NCBI GenBank assembly: GCA_964522665.1
Contig: CAZFVY010000023.1
Coordinates: forward strand, 1 to 64,000
DNA length: 64,000 nt
Reading direction: 5' to 3'
From: CAZFVY01 sp964522665
GTDB taxonomy: Bacteria; Verrucomicrobiota; Verrucomicrobiia; Limisphaerales; CAZFVY01
Shown here: positions 1 to 10,276 of the stretch, one piece after another
Position numbering within the stretch: the first letter of the stretch is position 1
Layout: every line of letters begins with the position of its first letter
The notes under the pieces: model-generated
The model's database searches: none
Told to the model about the DNA's origin: nothing
The model's input: the letters and a program-made list of their open reading frames with translations, nothing else
Made by a program: the position numbers and the translations under genes

Positions 1-474
1 CAAGGCGGGAATCGCACCGCTTTTTCAGGGCTCGGCGGAGCCTCGCCCCACCAAGAGTAGAGGGGCGGTTTGCCGAGGGTTCGCGTCTTGACTCGTTTCA
101 GGGATATCGCGCTGGAATGTCACGGTCTTGCTGACTTGCCGCTTTGGAGCTCCCAGCGAACACGGGACGGAACGCATGCGCTACCCTAGAAAGGCTTAAG
201 TAAGCGCCATTCCCCCGCTGGGGCAGAAGGTTGGCGCGGGCGCAAGAATGGACGAAAACAGGCTCTAACGACAATTATTCTCCCGTGCGTCCGGCTCCTG
301 GACCGCCTTCACGGGTTTGGCAACGTGGCGCGACGTACCCGGGGCGGAGTAACCGCGGCTTATTGGTTCGGCGGACTCATACCAAGGCGAAACGCGTTTG
401 TTTTGGCGTCCAAACCGCGTTGAATTCTCATTTTGATGCCTTACACTTGACCGTAGAATAATCGGGAATGAAAT
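1..474. other. Gene-free stretch with a REP-like hairpin
   Basis: I see no convincing gene here. The short open frames lack a ribosome binding site and family resemblance. The only recognisable structure is the REP-like repeat at 29-53. The last part is the leader of the dehydrogenase gene, with GGGA about 7 bases before its ATG. Confidence 0.6.
29..53 (+). repeat. REP-like palindromic repeat, copy 1
   Basis: A 25-base sequence that recurs without mismatch at 58384-58408. It begins with the hairpin GGCTC-GGCG-GAGCC (5 bp stem, 4-base loop) and continues TCGCCCCACCA. A related inverted copy lies at 58181-58203. All copies are intergenic, as expected of REP-like elements. Copy number in the rest of the genome is unknown. 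Confidence 0.6.
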
Positions 475-1317
475 ATGACAAACAAACAAGTGTGGCTTAT
501 CACTGGCGCTGGTCGCGGCATGGGCCTGTATATCGCCAAGGCGGCTCTGGCCGCTGGCCATGACGTTGTCGCCACGGGCCGAAATACTGACAAGGCGTCC
601 AAGGCCATCGGGGAATCTGCAAATCTGCAGGTCTTGAAGCTGGACGTGACCAATGCCGCTGACGCTGAATCTGCGGCGAAGGCGGTAATCGAACGCTTTG
701 GCGGCATTGATGTGCTGGTCAACAATGCGGCAAGCTTTTATGCGGGCTATTTTGAGGAACTGACGCCGAAGCAAATGGAGTTGCAACTGGCAACCGGTCT
801 GATCGGCCCCATGAATGTCACCCGCGCTTTCTTGCCCGTTATGCGGAAGCGCCGCTCAGGAAAAATCATCTCAATCTCGTCAAGCGCGGGCCTGACTGGC
901 TTTGAATACTGTACGGCCTACTCCGCATCGAAGTTCGGCCTTGAAGGGTGGATGGAAGCTTTGCAGGCCGAGGTCGAGCCATTCGGCATTCAGACCATGA
1001 TTGTCAACCCCGGCTTCTTCCGCACCGAGCTTCTCACTGAGGAGTCAACGAATTACGCTAAAACAACCATTGAAGACTACAAAGAGCGCAACGCGCGGCA
1101 ACATGAATTCTGGAAGGCGCAGAATGGTAAACAGTCCGGCGATCCAGCCAAACTCGCTCAGGCGCTGCTTAAACTTGCGGGTCAGACTAATCTGCCCCGG
1201 CGCTTTATCGCTGGCGCAGATGCCATAGGAACCGCGGAGCAAAAGATCGCGTTGCTTCAAAAGCAGGTCGATGCTTACCGGGAGCTATCAACTTCTCTCG
1301 CTTACCTGGGGGCGTAG
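475..1317 (+). CDS. SDR family NAD(P)-dependent oxidoreductase
   Basis: A cytosolic short-chain dehydrogenase of 280 residues that should oxidise or reduce an alcohol/carbonyl substrate with NAD(P). The sequence shows the Rossmann glycine motif TGAGRGMG near residue 11, NNAA near residue 85, a catalytic serine in SISSSAG and the catalytic YSASK pair. Length fits classical SDRs with a C-terminal extension. The start is an ATG preceded by GGGA. The substrate cannot be read from sequence. Base composition looks less GC-rich than the secreted-protein genes that follow, and the gene stands alone, so horizontal acquisition is possible. Confidence 0.92.
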   Translation: MTNKQVWLITGAGRGMGLYIAKAALAAGHDVVATGRNTDKASKAIGESANLQVLKLDVTNAADAESAAKAVIERFGGIDVLVNNAASFYAGYFEELTPKQMELQLATGLIGPMNVTRAFLPVMRKRRSGKIISISSSAGLTGFEYCTAYSASKFGLEGWMEALQAEVEPFGIQTMIVNPGFFRTELLTEESTNYAKTTIEDYKERNARQHEFWKAQNGKQSGDPAKLAQALLKLAGQTNLPRRFIAGADAIGTAEQKIALLQKQVDAYRELSTSLAYLGA

Positions 1318-1501
1318 CAACACAATCATGGCGCCACTTTTTGGCTGACTCATAAACGGTTCGATTCTTAGTAATGACAACTTTTCGCCCCCGCCGCGCG
1401 TTTGGACCTCGGTTCACAGGGGCGGCGCTGACGGTGGAATTCGGACGCCTGGGTCGCGCGCGTGATTGACTTTGCGGGGCTTCTATGTCATTGTGGCCAC
1501 C

Positions 1502-4500
1502 ATGGTTGATGCTGGCTGGCTTCCGCGGTTTTTGGCGATTTGCGGGTTGTGGTCCGGTCTGCTGGCGCCCGCCGGGCTGAGGTTGCAAGCGCAGTCGATT
1601 CCGCCCAATTCAGTGCGGGTGAGTGACCTCGGCGTGCAGTTTCAGGCGCTGGGACCCACCAACGCCTACCTCCGAGTCGATTCGTCGAGCGACCTCTTCG
1701 AGTGGCTCCCGGTGGACCTTTTTTTCAACAGCGGCGGGACGCACCTCACCACCGATTCGTTCAGCCGGACCAGCGCGGCTCAATTCTACCGGGTGCTCCA
1801 AGTGGATCCAAACCTCGAGATTCTGGACTTCTCGCCCGCGAATGGCGCGCCGGGCGCGACGGTCGAGATCGCCGGACAGTTCTATCCTCCCGGTAGTCAA
1901 TACGTCGTCGAGTTTGGAGGCGTGAGCGCGAACGTGATTTCCGGCAACTCCACGCGTCTAATGGTGAGCGTGCCGGCGAACGCGCAGACGAGCCAGATCA
2001 CCGTCAGCGCCACGAACGGGACCGCCACGAGCGCCGGCTTTTTTGTCGTTTCGTCCAACGCCATCGTCCGTTTGGCGCTGCCGGGGGGCCTGAAACCCGG
2101 GAACTTTGCCGTCGAGAATAATTACGGCAGCGGGACGCTCGTTTCGAATACGGTGGCCGATTTCAGCATCCCGGTTCGTCTCGCTTCGCCCACCCTGACG
2201 TTCGCCGCGCCGCCCGGCCAGGGCAGCAACCTGTTCTTCTGCGCGATCAGTTTCGGCGCCGATCAGGTCATCGTCATCGACGAGAATTCGACCGCGCAAG
2301 CGCTCGTGTTTCAGAGTCCCAACCTATTCAGCGGCGACCCGGCCGCCGGCGTCAGTTTGCTCGGCGCCATCCGAACGAACGCCGCCGTCCAACGCTTCGC
2401 GCAAGCGCTGGCGACGACCGTCGCCGGCGGCGGAACCCCGTACGATAACCCCGCCGTCACGAACGCCTACCAAAACGCGGTGTTATCCGTGCTGAATAGC
2501 GAAGGCCTGGCCAGCGTGGCCGCGTCGGTGGCCGGCGCCGCCTCTTCCGCGGCGCGTGTTCGGCGCCCGCGGGCGCTGGACGCGACTTCTCCGGGCGCGC
2601 AAATCTATCCGCTCGAGTTTCCCAAGACGCGCTTCTTGAATGTGACGGCCAGCGGATTGAAGTTCACGACGGCCGCCGACGATTTCGCCTACAATCCGGT
2701 CGATTGGATCGTGGCCTATCAAGACATCGACGTGGATGCCGCCTTCCCCAACGGCCAAACCGATTTCAACCAAGTTCAGCAAACCCCGGAAGGCGTGCCT
2801 CGGTTCTACCCCACGAAAGGGGCCTTTTACGTGGAGCGCTCAGTCGAAGCCAATCTTTTGACCAAGCGAATTGATGTCACCGGCGCCGTTACTGACTGGA
2901 TAGTGGAAACGTTCGTCCCCAAACAGGTTGACGAGAGTGTGACGTTGCCGGCGGGAGACGCGATGTACCTCGTGCGCGGGGTGGGGCCGTCGTTCGTGAC
3001 CACGGAAGACTACGATTTCGTCAACGCCAATCTCTCCAGTCTCTACGTTCGGGCGGTCGCGTTGAACCTCGCCAGCGCCGCGATCGATCTGGCCGGCGCG
3101 TTGATCGACGGCGAATCCAAGAACACCGCGATCCGCGCCGCCAAGACGGCGACCGATTCCTTTAAATCGTACGAAGGGGTCGCGGCCGCGGCGCTGAAGG
3201 CCGCGCCAGGGGTCAGCACCCCGGACGATTTTGTGCGGGCGGTGACTTTGATTTGCGAGAGCACGATTCAGGATTTCCTCAAAGATAAGCTCAAAGACGC
3301 GGCGGAAGCGGCGCTCAAGTTCACCAGCAAGAATCTCGTCAGCTTCAATAGCAAATTAAAAGCCGCGGCGGGGGTGGGTCAGGTGGCCGAGCGCGCGTCC
3401 GGCTTGTTTCGGGCCACAGCGCTCGAGACCTCCCTGGTCATCGTGGGCGACCCGTTCGCGCTGGCGTCGGTCACCGTGAATCCGTCCACCGCCTCACCGG
3501 GTCAGGAGGTCGTCGTCCAATTCAAAGGTCCTGCCTCGTTGCCGCCGTTCGACCCCGGCAATCCGTCGAATCTGGTTACGTTCGAGGGCGCCGCCGGATA
3601 CTTCAACGGTCTGGTCACGGCGGTAAGCGGACCTGATCCTTTGGGCAGACAGAGTCTCACGGTGCGGATTCCCGTCACGCTGGGCGCCACGGCGGATGGT
3701 CCCTATACATTGTACGTCCTGGACCAGGGCCGCAAAGGGAGCGCGGCCTTCACCGTTTCGACGGCGGCGGCGTTGACGCAGGTCACCCCACTGGAGGGAT
3801 TTCCGCCGGCGGCCAATTTTCTGGGCAGCCCGTATCCCGGAACCGCGGTGCGGCTGCGGGGCGCGGTGTTCAACGCGCAGGACACGTTTGTCTTCAGCGG
3901 GGTCGTCGGCGGCATACAGGCGACGAACGTTCAGTCGAACACGGCCAACAGCGGCATTCCCGCGGACGTGACGGTTCTCGTCCCGAGCGGCGCGGTTACC
4001 GGTCCGATCAAAATTCTGCATCAGATTTCGCCCGGCGTCGTGCTGACGATCCCCGGCCCGGTCTTTACGGTCCTCGGGCGTCCGTTCATCGACACGGTCC
4101 AACCGCCCGAGGGAGCGGCGATTGGGACGGTGCTTAATTTGGCGGTGGATCAGGCGGGGCATCAGTCCAAGCTCATCTACGCGCAGTTCACCGGCGCGGA
4201 CGCCCAGAACCCGATTGTCCTGGCGGATGGAACGTTGGCGGTCTTTGTCCCGAACGCCGCGCAATCCGGGTTCCTGTCGGTGTTCACGCCCGGTGGCTCG
4301 AACAGCGTCGTTTTTGACGTGCTGCCGCCGGTCGTGGTCACCAATTGGCCGGCGGGCGCGATTATTTCGGTGGGCGGCACGTCGTCGATTACCCTGGCGC
4401 GCGCGATTGCGTTTGCCAACGGCGACGACTTCCCGACCGACGCGGAAGCCAGCACGGGGATTTCGACGTACTCCATCGCGCCAAACAACCCGACCCTCTG

Positions 4501-7500
4501 GCAGTTAGGCCCCGCCTACGCCGACACCATCGCGATCAACGGGACCGTGGCGGGCGACGCGACGTTTCCCTCCAGCCATCTCGCGATCTCGTTCGGCGCG
4601 TTGAGCGGAAATATCGTAATCAAGGGCGACTTCAACGGGATTGGCAATATGGTCTGCTACGGGCCGGTCACCATCGCGGGTAATTTCAACAACGTTTACT
4701 CCCTCACGTTTCAAGGAGCCGTGAACGTCACCGGCGCGAGCAATCGCTTCACCGGCGTCACCTTCAATGGGCCTGTCACGGTCGCGGGGAACAACAACCA
4801 ATTCTTTCAATGCTCCGTCCACGCGCCCATGACGGTTGTGGGCAACGCCAACTCGTTCGACAACGCTTCTGACTTTCGGGGCGTCACCGGCGACGCGCTT
4901 ACGATTCGCGGAAATCAAAACACCGGGACCATCAACTGCGAAACAAATTCGGGGGACGGCCTGCGGATCGACGGCGGAAAGTACAACCAGATCACCGTGA
5001 ACAACTCGGTGGGAAATGGCGGCAATGGCGTGACGTTGACCGGCGGGGCGGAGGGCAATCAGTTGATCGTCGCGACCGGGACGGGTTTTATTTTCGGGCC
5101 GGCGGGGTCGGGCAATAAAGGGCATGGAGTGGCATTGATCGGCGGCGCCGTGGGCAACTCGATCGCGTCACTCGGCCCGAACTTGAGCGGCAATGGGCTG
5201 GATGGAGTCTATATGGATGGCGCCGGCGTCACGCTCAACACCTTCAACGTCACGATCAGCCACAACGGCCGCAATGGCATCACCATCACCAATGGCGCCA
5301 GCATGAATACGGTCGGCAACCTCGGCGGTCCCTTTTTTGACGGCTCGACCACGGTTCAAACCTGCAACTTTAACGCCGGCTGCGGAGTTGTCTGCGCCAG
5401 TTGCGGACCGAATCAACTGGCGGTCCTCACGCAGAGCAACGGACTTTATGGCGTGCTCATTTCGAACGTCAAAGTCGAGCCGGAAAGTTTCAGCCTCATC
5501 GCGGCGACCGGCGGTTTTGGTGGGGCGGGAAACAGCCTTTACATAGCGCCCAATGGCCGGGCGGCTCTGCGCTTGGAGCAGGGGACCAGCGGCATTCAAG
5601 CGTCCGAGACCGCGTATAATGACCCCACGGGGGTGGAATTGGACGGCGCCGACGTCACCGGCAACTCGATTTCCGGCCGCGTTATGAACGCCAGTGGAAA
5701 TGGCGTCGTCATTCGTGGCGCGCATGATAACGCCGTCTCCATCAATATCAGCGAAAGTGGCGCCGATGGTGTGCTTCTCGACGGCGCCTCCAACAACGTC
5801 GTTCAACTGCTGGAGTGCGTCACAAACGGCCTGAACGGAGTCCACCTTATCGGCGCCGCGTCGGGAAATGAACTGTATGGTGGAACGGCGGGCAACCGCG
5901 TTGACGGGTGTCTCGTTGAGGCGGGGTCCCACGACAACGTGTTCGATTCCTTCTTTTGCGGCTACAATCGGCAAGACGGCATGGTGTTCTCCGGGACGGG
6001 CGTTTCAGGTAATCAATACGTCCAATCGGCCGCGAACTTCAACGGCCGCGACGGCATTCGATTCGAGTTGGGCGCGGCGAACAACATCGTTGGCTCGGAC
6101 CTCCCCAACGGCATCGATCCGCTGGGTGAGCTGATCGTCTCCGGGAATGCCGCGGCGGGTATCCGGATTCGGGACCCGGGCACGGGTGGCAATTCGATTC
6201 GCCGCTGCGCGGTTGGCGGCTCCGTCTTAAACGGCGGACAACCGGTTGGCATCGTGGCGGAAAATCATGCCGGGATCGGACAAATCGCGCTTTCGAGAAT
6301 CCAACAGAACACGAACGGCATCGTACTTCAGGATGGCGCGCACGACGGAACGCTGAGCGGCCTCGTGATGTTCCAAAACCTGAGCGCCAACGTGGTTCTG
6401 CAAGACGCCGCCAACGTCCTCGTTGGCGGGAGCGGCGACGATCATCACAATGAAATCTCCCGCAGCCCGGTGGGGATTGATATCAGTGGATTTGCCGCGA
6501 CTAACAATCTGATCGTTAACAACCACCTCACGAACGCGACCGATGGCGTGTACATTCACGGTGGCGCCGGGTTGAACGAAGTATCGCAAGACAACCTCAT
6601 CGAGTTCAATGCTCGGGGTATTCGAATCGAAGGAGCGACGAACAATCAGGTCAGCCACTCGACCATTCAAAACAATCAAATCGCGGGGATCGTGATCGCG
6701 CAAGCCGCCAGCGGGAACGGCGTTACGGCGAACGTGGTGACGAACAACGGCGCGGGCGTGGTCGTCTCGGACAACGGTTCGATCGGCAATAAAATCACGG
6801 GCAATTCCATCAGCGGCAACCACGGAATCGGCATCCAACTCAGCGCGGGCGGAAACGCGGAAATCCCACCGCCAACCCTGCTGCGCCTCGCCGGCCTGAC
6901 GGTCAGCGGGACCAGCGTGGCGGCCGACGGCAGCGAGATCGAGATTTACCGAGACGCCGCCACGGAAGGGCAAACTTTCCTCGGGGGCGGGATCGTCCTC
7001 GATGGTCAATTTCAGGTGGAATTGGAGACCGACCCGCGATCATTGGGCTTGATCTTTAATCTGAACGGAACGGTGACCGATCCGGACGGCAACACGTCCG
7101 AATTCAGCGCCTTGCCTTCCCAGCCCGGATTTCCGTTGGGCGGCCGACTCGCTTTTACCTCGACCCCGACGGGAGTCCGGCAAATTTTCTATTCGAGCGG
7201 GGGCGGCAAGGCGATCAAACTTAGCTCCTATTCCGGCGATGAATTCGGTCCGGCTCTATCGGGGTCGGCGGGCTGCGGGAAGATCGCGTTCGCCTCCTTC
7301 CGCGCCGCCGGCGAGAATATTTTCGTCATGGATGCCGTCACGAACGCGCCGGTTCAGCAGGTGACGAGTGGCTTCAGTGACCACGATCCGGCCTGGCTGA
7401 AGCCGTGCCAGAGCCTGGTGTTCGTGTCGGAACGAACCGGCCTTTCCCAGCTCTATTCCGTCAATCTCGATGGGAGCGGATTGCGGCGACTGACGACCGA

Positions 7501-7933
7501 TAACGCCGCCGACATTTCTCCCGCCCCCACGCCCGATGGCCTGCGGATTGTTTTCATTTCCAATCGCGCCGGCACGAATGCCTTGTGGATCATGAACGCC
7601 GACGGTTCCAATCAAACGCCGCTGGCGAGCCTCCCGGGAGTTCCGTCCCACGTGACCGTGTCTCCCGACGGTACCTCGCTGGCCCTGGCCGTCACCTACG
7701 GCGGCGCGAGTGAAATCGGGGTGGCGCGAATTGACGGCGGCAACTTCATGCGACTGACCAACGACGGCCATCAGGCGACGCACCCGACGTGGCTGCCCGA
7801 CGGAGAGCGTCTGATCTTTTCTTCCAATCGTGACGGCTCACCGCGACTGTACTCGATTGATCGCTCGGGCGACGACCTGCAGATTTTGCCGCTGAATCCC
7901 AATCTCGGCACGGAGCCGAGCGCCGGACCGTAG
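1502..7933 (+). CDS. Giant secreted protein: TIG domains, beta-helix, TolB-like propeller
   Basis: About 2,143 residues and predicted exported. I prefer the ATG at 1502, which gives a signal peptide (MVDAGWLPRF... to ...LRLQAQS), over an upstream TTG at 1466. Order: a terminal-type module ending QFYRVLQ near residues 35-80; an IPT/TIG domain near 85-165; a long unassigned part; further TIG-like domains near 655-940; a right-handed parallel beta-helix near 945-1790 made of imperfect repeats rich in GN, NGV and DGA; and a TolB/PD40-like propeller from about 1876 with repeated IFVMD, LYSVNLDGS and LWIMNADGSN blades. No membrane anchor or known C-terminal sorting signal is visible. Beta-helix proteins of this kind often bind or cleave polysaccharide, but no catalytic set is evident, so the role is open. 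Confidence 0.85.
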   Translation: MVDAGWLPRFLAICGLWSGLLAPAGLRLQAQSIPPNSVRVSDLGVQFQALGPTNAYLRVDSSSDLFEWLPVDLFFNSGGTHLTTDSFSRTSAAQFYRVLQVDPNLEILDFSPANGAPGATVEIAGQFYPPGSQYVVEFGGVSANVISGNSTRLMVSVPANAQTSQITVSATNGTATSAGFFVVSSNAIVRLALPGGLKPGNFAVENNYGSGTLVSNTVADFSIPVRLASPTLTFAAPPGQGSNLFFCAISFGADQVIVIDENSTAQALVFQSPNLFSGDPAAGVSLLGAIRTNAAVQRFAQALATTVAGGGTPYDNPAVTNAYQNAVLSVLNSEGLASVAASVAGAASSAARVRRPRALDATSPGAQIYPLEFPKTRFLNVTASGLKFTTAADDFAYNPVDWIVAYQDIDVDAAFPNGQTDFNQVQQTPEGVPRFYPTKGAFYVERSVEANLLTKRIDVTGAVTDWIVETFVPKQVDESVTLPAGDAMYLVRGVGPSFVTTEDYDFVNANLSSLYVRAVALNLASAAIDLAGALIDGESKNTAIRAAKTATDSFKSYEGVAAAALKAAPGVSTPDDFVRAVTLICESTIQDFLKDKLKDAAEAALKFTSKNLVSFNSKLKAAAGVGQVAERASGLFRATALETSLVIVGDPFALASVTVNPSTASPGQEVVVQFKGPASLPPFDPGNPSNLVTFEGAAGYFNGLVTAVSGPDPLGRQSLTVRIPVTLGATADGPYTLYVLDQGRKGSAAFTVSTAAALTQVTPLEGFPPAANFLGSPYPGTAVRLRGAVFNAQDTFVFSGVVGGIQATNVQSNTANSGIPADVTVLVPSGAVTGPIKILHQISPGVVLTIPGPVFTVLGRPFIDTVQPPEGAAIGTVLNLAVDQAGHQSKLIYAQFTGADAQNPIVLADGTLAVFVPNAAQSGFLSVFTPGGSNSVVFDVLPPVVVTNWPAGAIISVGGTSSITLARAIAFANGDDFPTDAEASTGISTYSIAPNNPTLWQLGPAYADTIAINGTVAGDATFPSSHLAISFGALSGNIVIKGDFNGIGNMVCYGPVTIAGNFNNVYSLTFQGAVNVTGASNRFTGVTFNGPVTVAGNNNQFFQCSVHAPMTVVGNANSFDNASDFRGVTGDALTIRGNQNTGTINCETNSGDGLRIDGGKYNQITVNNSVGNGGNGVTLTGGAEGNQLIVATGTGFIFGPAGSGNKGHGVALIGGAVGNSIASLGPNLSGNGLDGVYMDGAGVTLNTFNVTISHNGRNGITITNGASMNTVGNLGGPFFDGSTTVQTCNFNAGCGVVCASCGPNQLAVLTQSNGLYGVLISNVKVEPESFSLIAATGGFGGAGNSLYIAPNGRAALRLEQGTSGIQASETAYNDPTGVELDGADVTGNSISGRVMNASGNGVVIRGAHDNAVSINISESGADGVLLDGASNNVVQLLECVTNGLNGVHLIGAASGNELYGGTAGNRVDGCLVEAGSHDNVFDSFFCGYNRQDGMVFSGTGVSGNQYVQSAANFNGRDGIRFELGAANNIVGSDLPNGIDPLGELIVSGNAAAGIRIRDPGTGGNSIRRCAVGGSVLNGGQPVGIVAENHAGIGQIALSRIQQNTNGIVLQDGAHDGTLSGLVMFQNLSANVVLQDAANVLVGGSGDDHHNEISRSPVGIDISGFAATNNLIVNNHLTNATDGVYIHGGAGLNEVSQDNLIEFNARGIRIEGATNNQVSHSTIQNNQIAGIVIAQAASGNGVTANVVTNNGAGVVVSDNGSIGNKITGNSISGNHGIGIQLSAGGNAEIPPPTLLRLAGLTVSGTSVAADGSEIEIYRDAATEGQTFLGGGIVLDGQFQVELETDPRSLGLIFNLNGTVTDPDGNTSEFSALPSQPGFPLGGRLAFTSTPTGVRQIFYSSGGGKAIKLSSYSGDEFGPALSGSAGCGKIAFASFRAAGENIFVMDAVTNAPVQQVTSGFSDHDPAWLKPCQSLVFVSERTGLSQLYSVNLDGSGLRRLTTDNAADISPAPTPDGLRIVFISNRAGTNALWIMNADGSNQTPLASLPGVPSHVTVSPDGTSLALAVTYGGASEIGVARIDGGNFMRLTNDGHQATHPTWLPDGERLIFSSNRDGSPRLYSIDRSGDDLQILPLNPNLGTEPSAGP

Positions 7934-8006
7934 GCGCGCGGGCAGGCTCATTTTCCCGCAAGTCATCGACCTCAGGGACCCGGTGCGAAGGCGCCGCCGT
8001 GCCCGC

Positions 8007-9959
8007 CTACGGAAGCCGCAGACGGTAGAATCGGGAGGGCAAGGAGGGAAACCGGGGATCTGAAACCTGGAGCGTGTTTGAGGTGAGATTGGTGTCCACG
8101 AACGAGGACCAAGCCTTCAAGTCCGAGCTGGTTTCGAGGATGACGTGAGCGCCCGTCGCGATGCTCGCTTGAATCTGAAATCCACCGGTCGGCGCGAGCA
8201 GGGCGTGAACGGATGGCCGTGGCTTGAACACCCCGGGAATCGCGATCGACGCGAATTCATCCACGCCTGATCCGAGCTTGGTCAGCGCCGCGTTCGCCAG
8301 GCTCACCTGGTAAAGGTTGGTCGATCCCACCGAGACGGTGGCAAAGAGGGCGCCATTGGTTGAAAAGGCCATGCTCAGGATTTGCGTGCCGCTGATGTTT
8401 CCGACGGTGGTGAGGATCGCGCCGGTGGTTGGGTCCAGTTTATTGAGTGAGAAATAGCCCGCCCATAAGGTTCCGTCCGGCGCGAATTTGATGGACCAGA
8501 CGAAGACGCCCGCGGTGTAGTTGGTAATCAGCCTGGCCTGCGCGGTGGCGGGGTCGATGGTGTAAAGCCCGTTGGCGATGACGCCGTAGAGGGTTCCCGA
8601 GGGCGAAAACGCGAGCGAGTGGGTGATGGTTCCCGCCGGAATGCCAGCGCCCGAAATGGGACCGATCAGGGCCGTCGTCCAGTTATTCGTGCTGATGGTG
8701 TAGAGGTTGGCATTCGCCCCGTAGAGCGTTCCGCCCGGGCTGAAATCCATCCCGGGAAAATATAGTCCCGAGCCGCCGAGAACTGTTTCGGTGAACGGGC
8801 TGGTGACCAGGTCCACGATTTTGAAAGCGTTGAGGCCGCCGGACTCCGTGTCGGCGATGATGACGGAAGCGCCCGGAGCGTTGGTGGCGGAATTGACCGT
8901 CAACGTCGCGATGGAGCTGGTGACGAAGGCGACCGAATTGCTGACGATGACGAAATAAGCGCCCGCGTCAGCGAGGGAGACGTTGGTGATCGTGAACGAG
9001 CTGTTGGTGGCGGCGCCGATGACGTTGGTGATCGCCGTGGTGGCGTGGTACCAATAATACGAGAGCGGGCCGGCGCCGGCGGCGGTGACTGAGAAAGCGA
9101 CGCTAGCGCCCGCCGTCACGGTCTGACTTATCGGCTGCGAGCTGAGGCTGGGCGCGCCGACCGCCACTCCTGCCGGGACGGCCGCGATCCCTTGCGCGTA
9201 CTGCGGGAGTCCACCGATGGCGGTGAGCGCGGCGGTGTTCGTGTTCACCTGGTAAAGCTTCGTGAAAGAAAAACCATCCGTTCCGACCATGTAAAGTTGC
9301 CCATCGGCGCCAAACGTCATGTCCTTGGCGTTGATGAAACTCGTTCCGTCCATCATCGGCAATGGACCACCAATCAAGGTCAGGCCGCCGGTCGCGGGGT
9401 TGACGACGTAGAGATTGAACCCGACGCCGAAAAGGGTTCCGTTGGGCGCGAACGCCAACGCGTAGATCGGCGTACCCGAGGTAAATGGACCGCCGACTTG
9501 CGTGCAAAGGCCGCTGGCCGGGTTGACGGTGTACATTTGGAAATAATCGGTCACGTACATCGTGCCATTCCCGGAAATCGCAAAACCCGGCTTAAAGAAA
9601 GTCAGGTTCTGACCGCTAACGAAACGGTAAAGGTTGGTAACCTCCGTCGGCATGGCGGTCGTGGGATCGACCACGCTCAATCGGCCTTCCTCGTTCACGG
9701 CATAAAGGCTCCCGCCCGGGCCGAAGGCGAGATTAGCGGAGAGAACGCAGTTGGTATAGACCTGCGTCAGGTTGCCGGTGGTGACGGAGTAGGTGATGAC
9801 GCTGGAGGCGAACGGATTGCTGGTCACTTTCATGACGTAGCAATCACCGGACGCGACGCCCTCGGAACTGACGTAAAACTGTTGCCCGGCGCCGCGAGCG
9901 AGACCCGGGCAAAAGCCGATGCTCAACGCCGAAAACCACACGAGGACCGGTATTTTCAT
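8007..9959 (-). CDS. Secreted beta-propeller and Ig-like protein with C-terminal FYR module
   Basis: 650 residues with an N-terminal signal peptide (MKIPVLVWFSALSIGF...). Residues about 27-270 and 365-580 contain repeats of the type LYAVN, LAFAPNGTLFGV and LYTIDPATA, typical of NHL/PQQ-like propellers. Between them, about residues 272-355, lies an Ig-like domain (QPISQTVTAGASVAFSV ... DAGAYFVIVSN). The last 60 residues form the recurrent module with ILETSSDLKAWSSF and the ending SRFYRLRLP. It is convergent with the giant protein gene. An extracellular structural or binding role is likely; no enzyme motif is visible. Confidence 0.85.
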   Translation of the reverse strand: MKIPVLVWFSALSIGFCPGLARGAGQQFYVSSEGVASGDCYVMKVTSNPFASSVITYSVTTGNLTQVYTNCVLSANLAFGPGGSLYAVNEEGRLSVVDPTTAMPTEVTNLYRFVSGQNLTFFKPGFAISGNGTMYVTDYFQMYTVNPASGLCTQVGGPFTSGTPIYALAFAPNGTLFGVGFNLYVVNPATGGLTLIGGPLPMMDGTSFINAKDMTFGADGQLYMVGTDGFSFTKLYQVNTNTAALTAIGGLPQYAQGIAAVPAGVAVGAPSLSSQPISQTVTAGASVAFSVTAAGAGPLSYYWYHATTAITNVIGAATNSSFTITNVSLADAGAYFVIVSNSVAFVTSSIATLTVNSATNAPGASVIIADTESGGLNAFKIVDLVTSPFTETVLGGSGLYFPGMDFSPGGTLYGANANLYTISTNNWTTALIGPISGAGIPAGTITHSLAFSPSGTLYGVIANGLYTIDPATAQARLITNYTAGVFVWSIKFAPDGTLWAGYFSLNKLDPTTGAILTTVGNISGTQILSMAFSTNGALFATVSVGSTNLYQVSLANAALTKLGSGVDEFASIAIPGVFKPRPSVHALLAPTGGFQIQASIATGAHVILETSSDLKAWSSFVDTNLTSNTLQVSDPRFPSLPSRFYRLRLP

Positions 9960-10000
9960 AATAGGGCGCGGTTCACTGGTCGTCGCGCGGCGTCGGGCAA

Positions 10001-10276
10001 TTACGGCACGCGGGCGCGATAAAAGCGACGGGAATTGGCGCCCGCCTGCGAGTCGGTGAAACTAAGAATACCCGTAAACGTATTCGTTTGGAGCGGGAGC
10101 CAATTGACGAGATCGGCCGAACTTTCGATGACTACGGTGACCGTCGCCTGCCCAGACGGCCCGGTGAGACTCAGGCCAAAATTGGGTCCGCTGAAGCCGA
10201 AGCCGGCGCCGGTCATCAGAAACGTGAGCGGCGGATAGCCGGCGTAACCTTTGCGAATCGTTGCGAGGCGCTTCAT
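10001..10276 (-). CDS. Orphan terminal FYR module, small or truncated gene
   Basis: 91 residues if started at the ATG at 10276 (MKRLATIRKGYAGY...); an upstream in-frame start at 10339 is possible. Nearly the whole product is the module that ends large secreted proteins in this window: SLTGPSGQATVTVVIESSADLVNWLPL and the terminus RRFYRARVP. It has no signal peptide and no partner domain, so it is probably the 3' remnant of a larger gene that lost its 5' part. It ends 41 bases upstream of the start of the 8007-9959 gene on the same strand. Confidence 0.5.
   Translation of the reverse strand: MKRLATIRKGYAGYPPLTFLMTGAGFGFSGPNFGLSLTGPSGQATVTVVIESSADLVNWLPLQTNTFTGILSFTDSQAGANSRRFYRARVP

Noticed and set aside
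231..461. 76-codon open frame before the dehydrogenase gene
   Set aside because: No ribosome binding site, no resemblance to a protein family, atypical composition.
1359..1367. GTTCGATTC T-loop-like sequence
   Set aside because: The flanking bases do not form a stem and no other tRNA arm is nearby; a chance match.
4600..6800. Regularly spaced repeats resembling a repeat array
   Set aside because: The periodicity follows in-frame beta-helix repeats of the giant protein. There are no identical direct repeats with unique spacers, so it is not CRISPR.
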